This document shows positions 52,264 to 63,358 of a DNA stretch of 64,000 bases, piece after piece (position 1 is the first letter of the stretch; every line of letters begins with the position of its first letter). Under the pieces are notes generated by a model that saw only the letters and a list, made by a program, of their open reading frames with translations, was not told where the DNA came from and did no database searches. The position numbers and the translations under genes are program-made. This stretch comes from an uncultured Faecalibacterium sp. (lineage in GTDB: Bacteria; Bacillota; Clostridia; Oscillospirales; Ruminococcaceae). The stretch is taken from the NCBI GenBank assembly GCA_934503275.1, contig CAKSVD010000001.1:248001-312000 (forward strand), read 5' to 3'.

Positions 52264-54097
52264 AGCAGGGACCTCCTAACAGATGGTTGGCACCGCAGGC
52301 ATTGCAGGCACGGTTGCAGGGCGGGGTGGTCTGGGCGGCCAGAGCCTTGTTGTACTCCCGCACCAGATACTCATGGGTGATGCCGTAGTCCATGTGGGAC
52401 CACGGGGTCACCTCGTCCAGCGCGATGGGGCGCTGGCAGTAGAAGGCGGGGTCGATGCCGAGGTCTGCAAAGGTCTGCATCCATGTATCGTACTTGAAGC
52501 ACTCCTCCCAGCCGTCAAAGTAGCAGCCGCGCTTATACGCCTCCACGATGACCGGAGCAAGGCGACGGTCGCCCTTTGCGAACACGCCCTCGAGGAAGCT
52601 GGTGGTGCTGTCGTGGTAGTTCACCTTGATCTTGCGGCTGTGCACGCTTTCCAGCAGGTGCTTCTGCTTGGCCTGCAGGGTCTCGGCGGTATCCATGGGC
52701 ACGAACTGGAAGGGGGTGTGGGGCTTGGGCACAAAGCAGGCGCAGCTGATGGTCACCTGCACACCGCGTCCCTTGGCGTGGTTCGTGTTCTTATAGTAGA
52801 GGTCTACCACCTTCTGGGCGGTCTCGGCAATGCCCTCGATATCCTCCATGGTCTCGGTGGGCAGACCCATCATGAAGTAAAGCTTGACCGAGGTGTAGCC
52901 CGCGTTGAAAGCGATAGTGCAGGTTTTTTCGATCTCGTCCCAGGTGACGTTTTTGTTGATAACGTTGCGCAGGCGCTGGGTGCCGGCCTCGGCGGCAAAG
53001 GTCAGGCCACTCTTGCGCACCTTGGTGGTTTTTTCAATGAGGCTCTGGGAGAAGTTGTCCACACGCAGGGAGGGCAGCGACAGGCTGACGTGCTCCTTAG
53101 GTGCCCACTCGTTCAGATCGTCCAGCAGCTCTTCCAGCTGACCGTGGTCAGAGGTGGAAAGGCTGGAAAGGCTCAATTCCTCGTAGCCGGTGTTAGCGCA
53201 TAGATCCTGTGCCGCCTTGTTCAGCAAACTGGCATCGCGCTGGCGCATGGGGCGGTACAAAAAGCCCGCCTGACAGAACCGGCAGCCGCGCACGCAGCCA
53301 CGCAGCACCTCGATGCTGGCGCGGTCCTGAATAGCGCCCACCATGGGCACCACAAAGTTGGTGGGCGGAGCAAACTGGTTCAGGTCCTTGATGATAGCCT
53401 TGGTGATACGTGCCGGGATGCCGGGCTCGTTGGGGGTGATAGCCTTTACCCTGCCATCCTCGTGGTAGGTCACATCGTAGAAGGCCGGAATGTACACGCC
53501 GGGGATCTTTGCAATGTTGAGCAGCAGCTGCTTTTTGGAGATGCCCTCTTTTTTGGCCTTTTCGATCTCGGCGCAGATGGCGGGCAGCTGGTTTTCGCCC
53601 TCGCCCAGCTGGATAACATCAAAGAAATCCGCAATGGGCTCCGCGTTGCAGGCGCAGGGGCCGCCCGCTACGATCAGCGGCCAGTGGTCATCGCGGTCTT
53701 TGGCGTAGAACGGGATACCCGCCAAGTCCAGCATGGCAAGGATATTGGTATAGGAAAGCTCGTACTGCAGGGTAAAGCCCACAGCATCAAAGGCCGTAAG
53801 GGGGTCTTTGCTCTCCATGGTGTATAGCGGCAGCTGCAGGCGCTCCATCTCCGCCTTCATATCCAGCCAAGGCATAAAGGCGCGCTCACACCACCAGTTC
53901 TCGTGGCTGTTGAGCAGTTCGTACAGGATCTTTTCGCCCAGAAAGGACATTCCCACCTCGTAGGTATCCGGGAAGCAGAAGGCAAAACGCACATCTACCT
54001 TATCCTTTTCTTTATAGATACTGCCGGGCTCGCCGCCGGTATAGCGGCCGGGCTTCTGCACCCGTCCCAGCGCTTCTTTCAGTTTGGGATCAAACAT
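52238..54097 (-). CDS. TIGR03960-family B12-binding-like radical SAM protein
   Basis: A 619-residue enzyme with an N-terminal B12-binding-like domain and a radical SAM core. The 4Fe-4S ligands are C268, C272 and C275 (CVRGCRFCQAG); 'FPDTYEVGMSFLGEKILYELLN' and 'IVAGGPCACNAEPIADFFD' belong to the N-terminal domain. 'FAAEAGTQRLRNVINKNVT' and 'YFMMGLPTETMEDIEGIAE' are typical radical SAM barrel segments. A Cys-rich C-terminus (CNRACNACGANHLLGGPC) may bind a second metal or cluster. The ATG at 54097 is chosen since GGAGG precedes it; earlier in-frame ATGs lack one. Confidence 0.92.
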   Translation of the reverse strand: MFDPKLKEALGRVQKPGRYTGGEPGSIYKEKDKVDVRFAFCFPDTYEVGMSFLGEKILYELLNSHENWWCERAFMPWLDMKAEMERLQLPLYTMESKDPLTAFDAVGFTLQYELSYTNILAMLDLAGIPFYAKDRDDHWPLIVAGGPCACNAEPIADFFDVIQLGEGENQLPAICAEIEKAKKEGISKKQLLLNIAKIPGVYIPAFYDVTYHEDGRVKAITPNEPGIPARITKAIIKDLNQFAPPTNFVVPMVGAIQDRASIEVLRGCVRGCRFCQAGFLYRPMRQRDASLLNKAAQDLCANTGYEELSLSSLSTSDHGQLEELLDDLNEWAPKEHVSLSLPSLRVDNFSQSLIEKTTKVRKSGLTFAAEAGTQRLRNVINKNVTWDEIEKTCTIAFNAGYTSVKLYFMMGLPTETMEDIEGIAETAQKVVDLYYKNTNHAKGRGVQVTISCACFVPKPHTPFQFVPMDTAETLQAKQKHLLESVHSRKIKVNYHDSTTSFLEGVFAKGDRRLAPVIVEAYKRGCYFDGWEECFKYDTWMQTFADLGIDPAFYCQRPIALDEVTPWSHMDYGITHEYLVREYNKALAAQTTPPCNRACNACGANHLLGGPCFDYSQNLV

Positions 54098-54134
54098 CGG
54101 GTCCTCCATAAACAATCCGTTTTTTGCGTTCTTT

Positions 54135-54644
54135 TTATTTTACCCCAAATGTGCCTGTTTTGCAATCGTTTCCGGCGGTTTGTGTACACTTTCCGTATTT
54201 TTGCCGCAAGAGTGCCCCTGCACACGCTGCCATCTGTGCGCCGTCCAGCGGCGGCACCGGCAGCAGATTGAACACCCCCGTCAGCAGATTCGCCGCCCAG
54301 AACGCGCTGCCGCGGATGGTAGCAGCTTGCGCAAGACGCCCCGCCCATACCCCGGCAAGGGCAAAATTGACTGCAGGCCCGGCGGCGGCAAGCACGAGAC
54401 GCTGGTGCAGGGAAAGCCTCTCCCCTGCTGTGCGCATACAAAAGCCGGCCATGGTCACCTCGATGACCGGCAGATGCCTTTGCTGGATGCAGTAGACGAG
54501 AATGTGCCCCAGTTCGTGCAAAACAGCAGCCAGTAGACCCAGCCGCAGAAAGCCGCTGGCATCAAAGTAGAGCAGCAGATATACCACGCCGCACAGCAGT
54601 ACCGGGTCCCGGAATACAAGCTTCCCCACCCGTACCCGGTTCAT
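54135..54644 (-). CDS. M50 site-2-protease family membrane metallopeptidase (SpoIVFB-like)
   Basis: A 169-residue intramembrane zinc protease. HELGH (43-47) supplies the zinc ligands and catalytic Glu, and NLLPVPPLDG (126-135) the third ligand Asp; about four membrane helices. It is short compared with Bacillus SpoIVFB (about 288), lacking the CBS domain. Directly upstream, overlapping by ATGA, is an M23-domain protein, the same order as spoIVFA-spoIVFB, in which the protease releases sigma-K. A sporulation role is thus inferred, though other substrates are possible. Sequence identity alone does not prove the name. Confidence 0.85.
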   Translation of the reverse strand: MNRVRVGKLVFRDPVLLCGVVYLLLYFDASGFLRLGLLAAVLHELGHILVYCIQQRHLPVIEVTMAGFCMRTAGERLSLHQRLVLAAAGPAVNFALAGVWAGRLAQAATIRGSAFWAANLLTGVFNLLPVPPLDGAQMAACAGALLRQKYGKCTQTAGNDCKTGTFGVK

Positions 54645-55171
54645 GGGGCATTCTCCAGCAGAGCGGCAGGGTCGCAGGCAGCACCCTGCTGCCACAGTTC
54701 CAGATGCAGGTGCGCACCGGTGGCGTGGCCTGTCTGCCCCACTGTGCCCAGCGTCTGCCCGGCCTGCACCACCTCTCCCGGGCGGACATAGAGGTATTGC
54801 AGGTGCGCATAGCGGGTCTCGCAGCCGTCCGGGTGCAGGATGCGCAGATGGTTGCCGTAGGTTGGGCTGTAGGCCGCCGCAATCACTGCGCCATCCTGCG
54901 CCGCCCGCACTGCCGTACCCGCCGCACAGGCAAGGTCGAGCCCCTGATGGAACGCAGGCTTGCCGGTAAAGGGGTCTGTCCGCGCACCGTAGGCATCCGA
55001 GATGCGCCACGCCGTGGTATCCAGCGGAAAGCAGTACTTTTTGGTATTCCGCGCAGCCTGCACCGGCAAAGCCGCCAGCAGACAGAGTACCAGCCCCGCC
55101 AGCACAAGTGCCATGATGCCCCACCGCCATCTGCGCAGCTTTGCTGCCTGTCCGCTCCGTTTTGCCCGCAT
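54641..55171 (-). CDS. M23 (LytM) peptidase domain membrane protein, SpoIVFA-like
   Basis: A 176-residue protein with one N-terminal membrane anchor (about 18-36) and an M23 domain facing outward. The zinc-ligand residues are intact: H75 and D79 (FHQGLD), and H155/H157 (GAHLHLEL) with H123 nearby (YAHL). In SpoIVFA the M23 domain is degenerate, so this copy could be catalytically active on peptidoglycan. The start at 55171 follows AGGAGGG; the long upstream frame is not coding. It overlaps the M50 gene by ATGA. Confidence 0.85.
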   Translation of the reverse strand: MRAKRSGQAAKLRRWRWGIMALVLAGLVLCLLAALPVQAARNTKKYCFPLDTTAWRISDAYGARTDPFTGKPAFHQGLDLACAAGTAVRAAQDGAVIAAAYSPTYGNHLRILHPDGCETRYAHLQYLYVRPGEVVQAGQTLGTVGQTGHATGAHLHLELWQQGAACDPAALLENAP

Positions 55172-55229
55172 ACGCTGCCCTCCTATCCTGAAAAGTGTAT
55201 GCACAAGCAACGGGCGGGAGAACATAAAC

Positions 55230-55272
55230 AAAAAAACAGAGCCGCCGCACAAATTTCTGCGCAGCAGCTCTG
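55230..55272 (-). terminator. Terminator after ppk
   Basis: CAGAGC-CGCCGCAC (55237-55250) pairs with the sequence ending GCAGCAGCTCTG (55272), with CAGAGC/GCTCTG as outer arms. On the minus strand seven T residues follow. It ends the ppk transcript before the M23 gene. Confidence 0.8.
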
Positions 55273-55297
55273 ACTTTGGTTTATATTCTTTTACAGA

Positions 55298-57697
55298 TCA
55301 GCGCCGGAAAAAGCTTCCGATGCGTTCCAGCAGGCTCTTTTTCTTGGGTGCAGTAACGGTGACAACAGGCTTTGCAGCCTGGCGGGGTGCAGCCGGGGCT
55401 TTCGGGACGGGCTGCGCAGCGCGGGGCTTATTGTTCAGCATCTGCTCCAGTGCCTCGTAGTGGTCGGGCTGCTGCGCCGCCGGGGCGGTATCCTCGGCCT
55501 TTTCCGGTGCGGGCTGGAACACATGGGGCAGTTCCTGTTTCAGCTGCTCCACGGTCACTTCCTGACAGACTGCCGCCGGTTTTTCCGCTTTCGGGGCGGG
55601 GGTGGTGCACTTCCACGGCTCGGGGTGCTGCCAATCGTTGCGCAGCAACTCGTACATTCCCATCTGGCTGTTGACCAGCGGCTCGCCCTCGGCGGGCTTC
55701 ACCTTCTGGTAGCTGCCGCTGGCATCCATGACCCGGGCGTTGACGTTATCCCGCAGCTGCAGCTGAAGGATATTGGTGAGTTTTTGCACCAGAACGGGGT
55801 CCTCCACCCGCACACCGACTTCCACGCGGCACTCGGTATTGCGGGTGAGGAAATCGCCGGAGGCAATATAAATACGGGTGTGGGTGCCATCAAAGAAGCT
55901 GTAAATGCGGCCATGCTCCAGATACCGTCCCACCAGACTGCGGATGTGCAGGTTCTCGGTCTTGCCGGGCACCTCTGCACGCACGCAGCAGATGCCGCGC
56001 ACGATCATATCAATGCGTACCCCGGCGCAGCTGGCCTCCTGCAATTTCAGGATGATGTCCCGGTCGCTGATGGAGTTGTTTTTCAGGATCATGGAGGCCG
56101 GGCGGCCCATGCGGGCGGCAGCGATGACGTGATCCATCTCGTCCAGCAGCACGCTCTTGAAGCGCAGCGGGGCTACCAGCATCTTGTCGCTTTCCTCGGT
56201 AAGCTGCTGCACGGCCAGATTGCGGAACACCTTGGAGGCTTCCTCGCCGATGCGCTCGTCTGCGGTGATGAAGGAATAATCGGTATACAGTTCGCTGGTT
56301 TTTTCGTTGTAGTTGCCGGTACCGATCTGGGTGATGTAGGAGTAGCCCTCTGCGCCCTTGCGGGTGATAAGGGTCAGCTTGGAGTGCACCTTGTAGTCCT
56401 CGAAGCCGTAGATGACGGTGCAGCCGGCGCTTTCCAGCTGCTTGGACCAGTCGATGTTGTTCTGCTCGTCAAAGCGAGCGCGCAGTTCCACCAGCGCTAC
56501 CACTTCCTTGCCGTTTTCGGCGGCCTCCATCAACGCCTGCACGATCTGGGACTCCCGCGCCATTCGGTAGAGGGTCATCTTGATGGAGATAACGTCCGGG
56601 TCCTGTGCGGCCTTTTTGAGCATGGTGATAAAGGGACGGATGGACTGGTACGGGTAGCTGAGCAGCACGTCATGCTTCTGCACCTCGGCAGCCAGATCAT
56701 AGTCCGGCGGCGGCAGCATGGGGCGTGCGGGGGTGTAGAACAGCGCCGGGTGACCCTCGGCCTCCATGCGGCCGGAAAGCTTGAAGAAGAAGCTGAGATC
56801 CAACGGGCTCTTTTGCAAAAACACCCGCTTGCGTGTCAGTTCCAGACGGCTGCACAGCAGCCGCTCCACCTCCGGTGCGGGGGCGGGGGTGATCTGCAAA
56901 CGGACAGCGGCCAGCTTGCGGCGGCGCTTGAGCAACTCGGACATGATCTCACGATAGTCGATATCGTGATCCATCATGCCCTCTTTTACGTCGATATCCG
57001 CGTTGCGGGTGACCCGGAACAGGCACTTTTCCTGCATGGAATCCTTGCCGAAGATGCTGGACGCATAGTGCAGCACCAGTTCCTCGGTAAGGGCAAACTG
57101 CACTGCGCCGTCCTTTTTGATGAAGTGCATCCGCTCCATCTGGCTGGAGATGGGCACGATGCCAAGGCTCTGCTCTTGGGTGTGCTTTTCCTTGAGCAGC
57201 GCGCCAAGGTAGATCTCCTTGTTGCGCAAAAACGGGAACGGGTGGCGGTTATCCACGATCTGCGGGCTGAGGATGGGGAACAGTTCCGACTGGAAGTATT
57301 TTTTCCAGAGATGCTCCTCTTCCTTGGTCAGGTGATCGAAATCCACCTTATGGTAGCCGTTCTCTGCCAGATTTTCCAGCGCTTTTGCGTAGAATTTATC
57401 GCATTCCTCCTGCAACTGCGCCGTTTTGGGCATAATGGCAGCCAGCTGCTCGGCGGCGGTCATGTTGGTCTTGTTTTCCCGCTTTTCCTTTTTGGTCTTG
57501 CTCTGCTCAAGGTTTGCGCGCTCCTGCAAGGAGCCTACGCGCACCATGAAAAACTCGTCCAGATTGGAGCCGTAAATTGCCAGAAACTTGATCCGCTCGC
57601 CCAGCGGGACGTTCTTGTCCTTGCCCAGCGCCAGAACGCGGCGGTTGAAATCCAGCCAACTCAGTTCGCGGTTGATAAAGATCGATTCGTCACTCAT
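55298..57697 (-). CDS. ppk1: Polyphosphate kinase 1 with long Ala/Pro-rich tail
   Basis: PPK1 reversibly makes polyphosphate from ATP. The 799-residue protein has the N domain 'FINRELSWLDFNRRVLALG', the H domain, and the catalytic PLD-like half with the autophosphorylated His in 'DYKVHSKLTLI' and the second element 'HTRIYIASGDFLTRNTECRVEVGV'. After about residue 690 it carries a roughly 110-residue low-complexity tail rich in Ala, Pro and Glu that ends in the basic amphipathic KKKSLLERIGSFFRR, not part of normal PPK1. The start at 57697 (MSDESI) follows GGAG at 10 bases. It is one gene after the ComEA-like gene. Confidence 0.93.
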   Translation of the reverse strand: MSDESIFINRELSWLDFNRRVLALGKDKNVPLGERIKFLAIYGSNLDEFFMVRVGSLQERANLEQSKTKKEKRENKTNMTAAEQLAAIMPKTAQLQEECDKFYAKALENLAENGYHKVDFDHLTKEEEHLWKKYFQSELFPILSPQIVDNRHPFPFLRNKEIYLGALLKEKHTQEQSLGIVPISSQMERMHFIKKDGAVQFALTEELVLHYASSIFGKDSMQEKCLFRVTRNADIDVKEGMMDHDIDYREIMSELLKRRRKLAAVRLQITPAPAPEVERLLCSRLELTRKRVFLQKSPLDLSFFFKLSGRMEAEGHPALFYTPARPMLPPPDYDLAAEVQKHDVLLSYPYQSIRPFITMLKKAAQDPDVISIKMTLYRMARESQIVQALMEAAENGKEVVALVELRARFDEQNNIDWSKQLESAGCTVIYGFEDYKVHSKLTLITRKGAEGYSYITQIGTGNYNEKTSELYTDYSFITADERIGEEASKVFRNLAVQQLTEESDKMLVAPLRFKSVLLDEMDHVIAAARMGRPASMILKNNSISDRDIILKLQEASCAGVRIDMIVRGICCVRAEVPGKTENLHIRSLVGRYLEHGRIYSFFDGTHTRIYIASGDFLTRNTECRVEVGVRVEDPVLVQKLTNILQLQLRDNVNARVMDASGSYQKVKPAEGEPLVNSQMGMYELLRNDWQHPEPWKCTTPAPKAEKPAAVCQEVTVEQLKQELPHVFQPAPEKAEDTAPAAQQPDHYEALEQMLNNKPRAAQPVPKAPAAPRQAAKPVVTVTAPKKKSLLERIGSFFRR

Positions 57698-57766
57698 AAC
57701 AGTATATCTCCGTATTTCCTCTTTGACCAAGGTAGCAAGCGGGCTGTGCCCTTTTTCAGATGCACC

Positions 57767-58111
57767 CTAGCGGACATACGCCTGCCCCGCCCATGAATCC
57801 ACCATTGCGCGGGTAATACCCGGCACCTGCGCGGCATCCTCCACCCGTGCAAATGGGCCGTACTGCGCCCGGTAGTCCAGAATGGCCTGTGCATTGCGGG
57901 GGCCGACACCGGGCAGGGTGCACAAAGCGTCTGCATCGGCTGTGTTCAGTTCCACCTGCGTATACGCCGCCAGTTCCTTTGTATCCGGCAGCGTCTGCGG
58001 CGTTTGCGCCTGCAGCGGCACTGCGAAACGGAACGCCAGTACAGCACAGACCCCTGCAGCGGCAAGGCACAGCAGCAGAAACAGCCCTTCGCGGCATTTT
58101 TTGTTCGGCAT
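57767..58111 (-). CDS. ComEA-like helix-hairpin-helix protein
   Basis: A 114-residue protein with an N-terminal membrane anchor (about 9-31) and a C-terminal pair of helix-hairpin-helix motifs: 'QVELNTADADALCTLPGVGPRNAQAILDYRAQYGPFARVEDAAQVPGI' carries the LNTA and GIG-type turns. It resembles ComEA, the DNA receptor of competence pili, though without a SLBB domain, so it is a minimal version. The start at 58111 follows GGGAGAA. ppk lies downstream, a HAD gene upstream. Confidence 0.88.
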   Translation of the reverse strand: MPNKKCREGLFLLLCLAAAGVCAVLAFRFAVPLQAQTPQTLPDTKELAAYTQVELNTADADALCTLPGVGPRNAQAILDYRAQYGPFARVEDAAQVPGITRAMVDSWAGQAYVR

Positions 58112-58192
58112 AGGTTCTTCTCCCATTTTACCTGATTTTTTACTAAAAAGAAAGCCCTCTGCGGAAAAATTGCAGAGGGCCTTGCATAAATT

Positions 58193-59020
58193 TTACACAG
58201 ATTTTTCAGCGGCACGCACCATGCGGTACAAAACCTCCACGGCAGCGCCGCCGGCGGCATCCGTCAGGGTGACCTGCCCGGCGGCAAGGCGCAACTCTGC
58301 CGGGGCATCGGCGGCCACTGCGCTGTGCTCCACGGCCTGCACCAGTTCCAGCATGGGCTGACCGCCCGCCAGCACCAGAACCTGCTCCGCACCCAACTGC
58401 GCCATAGTGCAGACAGTGTCCAGCATTTCCCGGCCAGAGATACGCTTGGGGGTGAGGACAATGGTATCCGGGGCGATGCGCTCGCCCAGCAGGGCAACAT
58501 GATCCCCGATGGCCTTTTCTGCCAGCGAGATCAGGGGCACAGACTTGCTGTCCTGATATAGCAGCACTCGCAGCACCTGCTCGGGGTGGATATCGGCGGC
58601 GTTTGCCAGCAGATAAGGGGTCCACTCCTGCCGCAGGTGGCGCTCCAGCGCAGTGCTCATGCGCAGCACCCGGGTGGTGCCGTCCTGCATCTGCACGGCA
58701 ACGCCCACGCCGGGGGTATCCGGCAGGCAGGCCAAAAGTTCCTGCTGCTGGGCAAAGCTGCACAGGGGCACCCGGTTACCGTCGGCATAGTGGTAGGCCA
58801 TGGTGCCGCCACACACCAGCGCAGGCGCAGCCAGACGCACGCTGCCCAGAATGGAGCGCACGGCACGCGGGGAGCGCTGCGAAAAAACGGTCAGTCTGCC
58901 GCCGCGGCTGCTGAACAGCTGCAAAACATCCCGCACCACTTGGGTCAGATTGCCATCCTCGCCCAGCAGCAGGTTATCCAGATCACAGAGCACCAAAGTG
59001 GATGCCAGAGAATCGTTCAT
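58193..59020 (-). CDS. Cof-like HAD-superfamily hydrolase
   Basis: A 275-residue HAD phosphatase. The nucleophile motif is VLCDLDNLLLGEDG (DxD-like DLDN), motif II may lie in 'VFSQRSPRAV', and the cap spans roughly 75-180. The C-terminal 'LVLAGGQPMLELVQAVEHSAVAADAPAELRLAA' corresponds to the motif IV region but shows QP in place of the usual 'GDxxND', so catalytic competence is doubtful. The start at 59020 follows AGGAGG and overlaps the rluD stop by ATGA. The substrate is unknown. Confidence 0.8.
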   Translation of the reverse strand: MNDSLASTLVLCDLDNLLLGEDGNLTQVVRDVLQLFSSRGGRLTVFSQRSPRAVRSILGSVRLAAPALVCGGTMAYHYADGNRVPLCSFAQQQELLACLPDTPGVGVAVQMQDGTTRVLRMSTALERHLRQEWTPYLLANAADIHPEQVLRVLLYQDSKSVPLISLAEKAIGDHVALLGERIAPDTIVLTPKRISGREMLDTVCTMAQLGAEQVLVLAGGQPMLELVQAVEHSAVAADAPAELRLAAGQVTLTDAAGGAAVEVLYRMVRAAEKSV

Positions 59021-59949
59021 GTGTTTTTCCTCCTGAGAGTTGCGAGAAAATGGGTAAAGTAGTCCGGCAGTTCGGAATCGAACCGCAGCTGCTCCCCGGT
59101 GATGGGGTGGATAAAGCCCAGCGTTTTGGCGTGCAGGCACTGGCCGTGCAGGCTGGTGATGCAGTTGTGGGGGCCGTACACCGGATCCCCTGCCACCGGA
59201 TGGTGGATAGAGGCCATGTGCACACGGATCTGATGGGTGCGCCCGGTCTTTAGGCGGCACTCCAGCAGGGTGAATTCCCCCAGCCGCTCCAGCACCTTAT
59301 AGCCGGTGTAGGCGTACTTGGTGTGGGGCTCGGTGGCCGGGTAGACTGCCATTTTTTTGCGGTCGGTCTTGCTGCGGCCAAGGTTTGCTTCCACAAAGCC
59401 CTCGTCCTGTGCAAATCCGCCGTAGACCACTGTCTGGTAGGCACGCTCCACACTGTGCACTGCCATCTGCTGGGAAAGGCCGATGTGGGTGGCGTCATCC
59501 TTTGCCACCACCAGCAGACCGCTGGTGTCCTTATCGATGCGGTGGACGATGCCGGGACGGATCTCGCCGCCAATGCCGGAAAGGCTGCCCTTGCAGTGCC
59601 ACAGCAAGGCATTGACCAGCGTGCCGTCCGGGTTGCCGGGTGCGGGGTGCACCACCATGCCCTTGGGCTTATTGACAACCAGCAGGTGGGCGTCCTCGTA
59701 GACGATCTCCAGCGGGATATCCTGCGGCACGGCCTCGATGGGCTTTGCGTCCGGGATCTCCAGCAGCACGGTGTCCCCTGCCTTGAGTTTCAGGCTTTTG
59801 GCCACAGCCTTGCCGTTGCACTGCACATGGCCCTCGGCCACCAGAGCCTGCAGCGCCGAGCGGGACAGGCCGGTGTCCTCGCCGCTGAGAAAGCGGTCGA
59901 TGCGCTGCCCGGCAGTCTCCTGCTCTACGATAAATTCACGCTGTTCCAT
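59017..59949 (-). CDS. rluD: RluA-family pseudouridine synthase
   Basis: Isomerises uridine to pseudouridine in 23S rRNA. The 310-residue protein has an N-terminal S4 domain (about 14-60) and the catalytic Asp139 in HRIDKDTSGLLVVAK; 'VVNKPKGMVVHPAPGN' and 'LKTGRTHQIRVHMASI' are family motifs. RluD is the most likely member because of the S4 domain, but RluA/RluC-like specificity cannot be excluded. It overlaps the HAD gene and follows lspA by 3 bp; the lspA-rluD pair is widespread. Confidence 0.92.
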   Translation of the reverse strand: MEQREFIVEQETAGQRIDRFLSGEDTGLSRSALQALVAEGHVQCNGKAVAKSLKLKAGDTVLLEIPDAKPIEAVPQDIPLEIVYEDAHLLVVNKPKGMVVHPAPGNPDGTLVNALLWHCKGSLSGIGGEIRPGIVHRIDKDTSGLLVVAKDDATHIGLSQQMAVHSVERAYQTVVYGGFAQDEGFVEANLGRSKTDRKKMAVYPATEPHTKYAYTGYKVLERLGEFTLLECRLKTGRTHQIRVHMASIHHPVAGDPVYGPHNCITSLHGQCLHAKTLGFIHPITGEQLRFDSELPDYFTHFLATLRRKNT

Positions 59950-59952
59950 GGT

Positions 59953-60435
59953 TTACTGCTCCTTAGAGGCGGCATCATCGGCGTGGACCTCGTCCAGAAA
60001 GATCACCAGCACCCACAGTGCCACGCCCACGCAGACACAGATATCCGCAAAATTGAACACGGCAAAGCGCATGAACAGCAGGTTGATGTAGTCCACTACC
60101 TCGCCGTTGAGCACGCGGTCGATCAGGTTGCCGATGCCTCCGCCCAGCACCAGTACCAGCGCTGCCTGCTGCAGGCGCTTGCCGCGGCTGCGGAAAAACA
60201 GTCCATAGGCCACTGCCAGCAGCGCCACGCTGGTGGCGATGATAAGGAACAGCTGTTTGCCGCTGAGCAGACTGAAGGCCATGCCCGGATTGAGCACGAA
60301 CCGCAGCTCCACCACATGGGGGATGAGCGGCATAGCGCCTACCGGCTGCAAAGCCTGCACTGCCCACAGCTTGATCAGCTGGTCAATACCGATCAGCGCG
60401 GCAACAGCTGCCAGATTAAAGAGTATAAATGCCAT
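59953..60435 (-). CDS. lspA: Lipoprotein signal peptidase (signal peptidase II)
   Basis: A 160-residue aspartic membrane protease that cleaves prolipoproteins. Four membrane helices; catalytic Asp106 in GNLIDRVLNG and Asp131 in FNFADICV; the N-terminal IDQLIKLW and the 'VLNPGMAFSLL' loop (usually NxGAAFS) also fit. It opens the operon lspA-rluD-HAD. Confidence 0.95.
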   Translation of the reverse strand: MAFILFNLAAVAALIGIDQLIKLWAVQALQPVGAMPLIPHVVELRFVLNPGMAFSLLSGKQLFLIIATSVALLAVAYGLFFRSRGKRLQQAALVLVLGGGIGNLIDRVLNGEVVDYINLLFMRFAVFNFADICVCVGVALWVLVIFLDEVHADDAASKEQ

Positions 60436-60457
60436 TAGCTACCTCGTTTCTGTTATA

Positions 60458-60489
60458 AAAAACGGCGCTCCCCGGTCAAGGGAGCGCCG
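60458..60489 (-). terminator. Terminator after ileS
   Basis: GGCGCTCCC (60464-60472) pairs perfectly with GGGAGCGCC (60480-60488). On the minus strand it is followed by GTTTTTTATAA. On the plus strand CCCTTTT also follows. Confidence 0.88.
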
Positions 60490-60526
60490 CCCTTTTACAA
60501 AACAGATTTGTATTGATGCGGGACGC

Positions 60527-63322
<2,796 letters not shown>

Positions 63323-63358
63323 TGGTTTACACTCTCCTCTATTTTTGCGTTGGGTGCC

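Noticed and set aside
55460..57796. Long plus-strand open frame opposite ppk
   Set aside because: Antisense shadow of ppk with no domain and no ribosome site.
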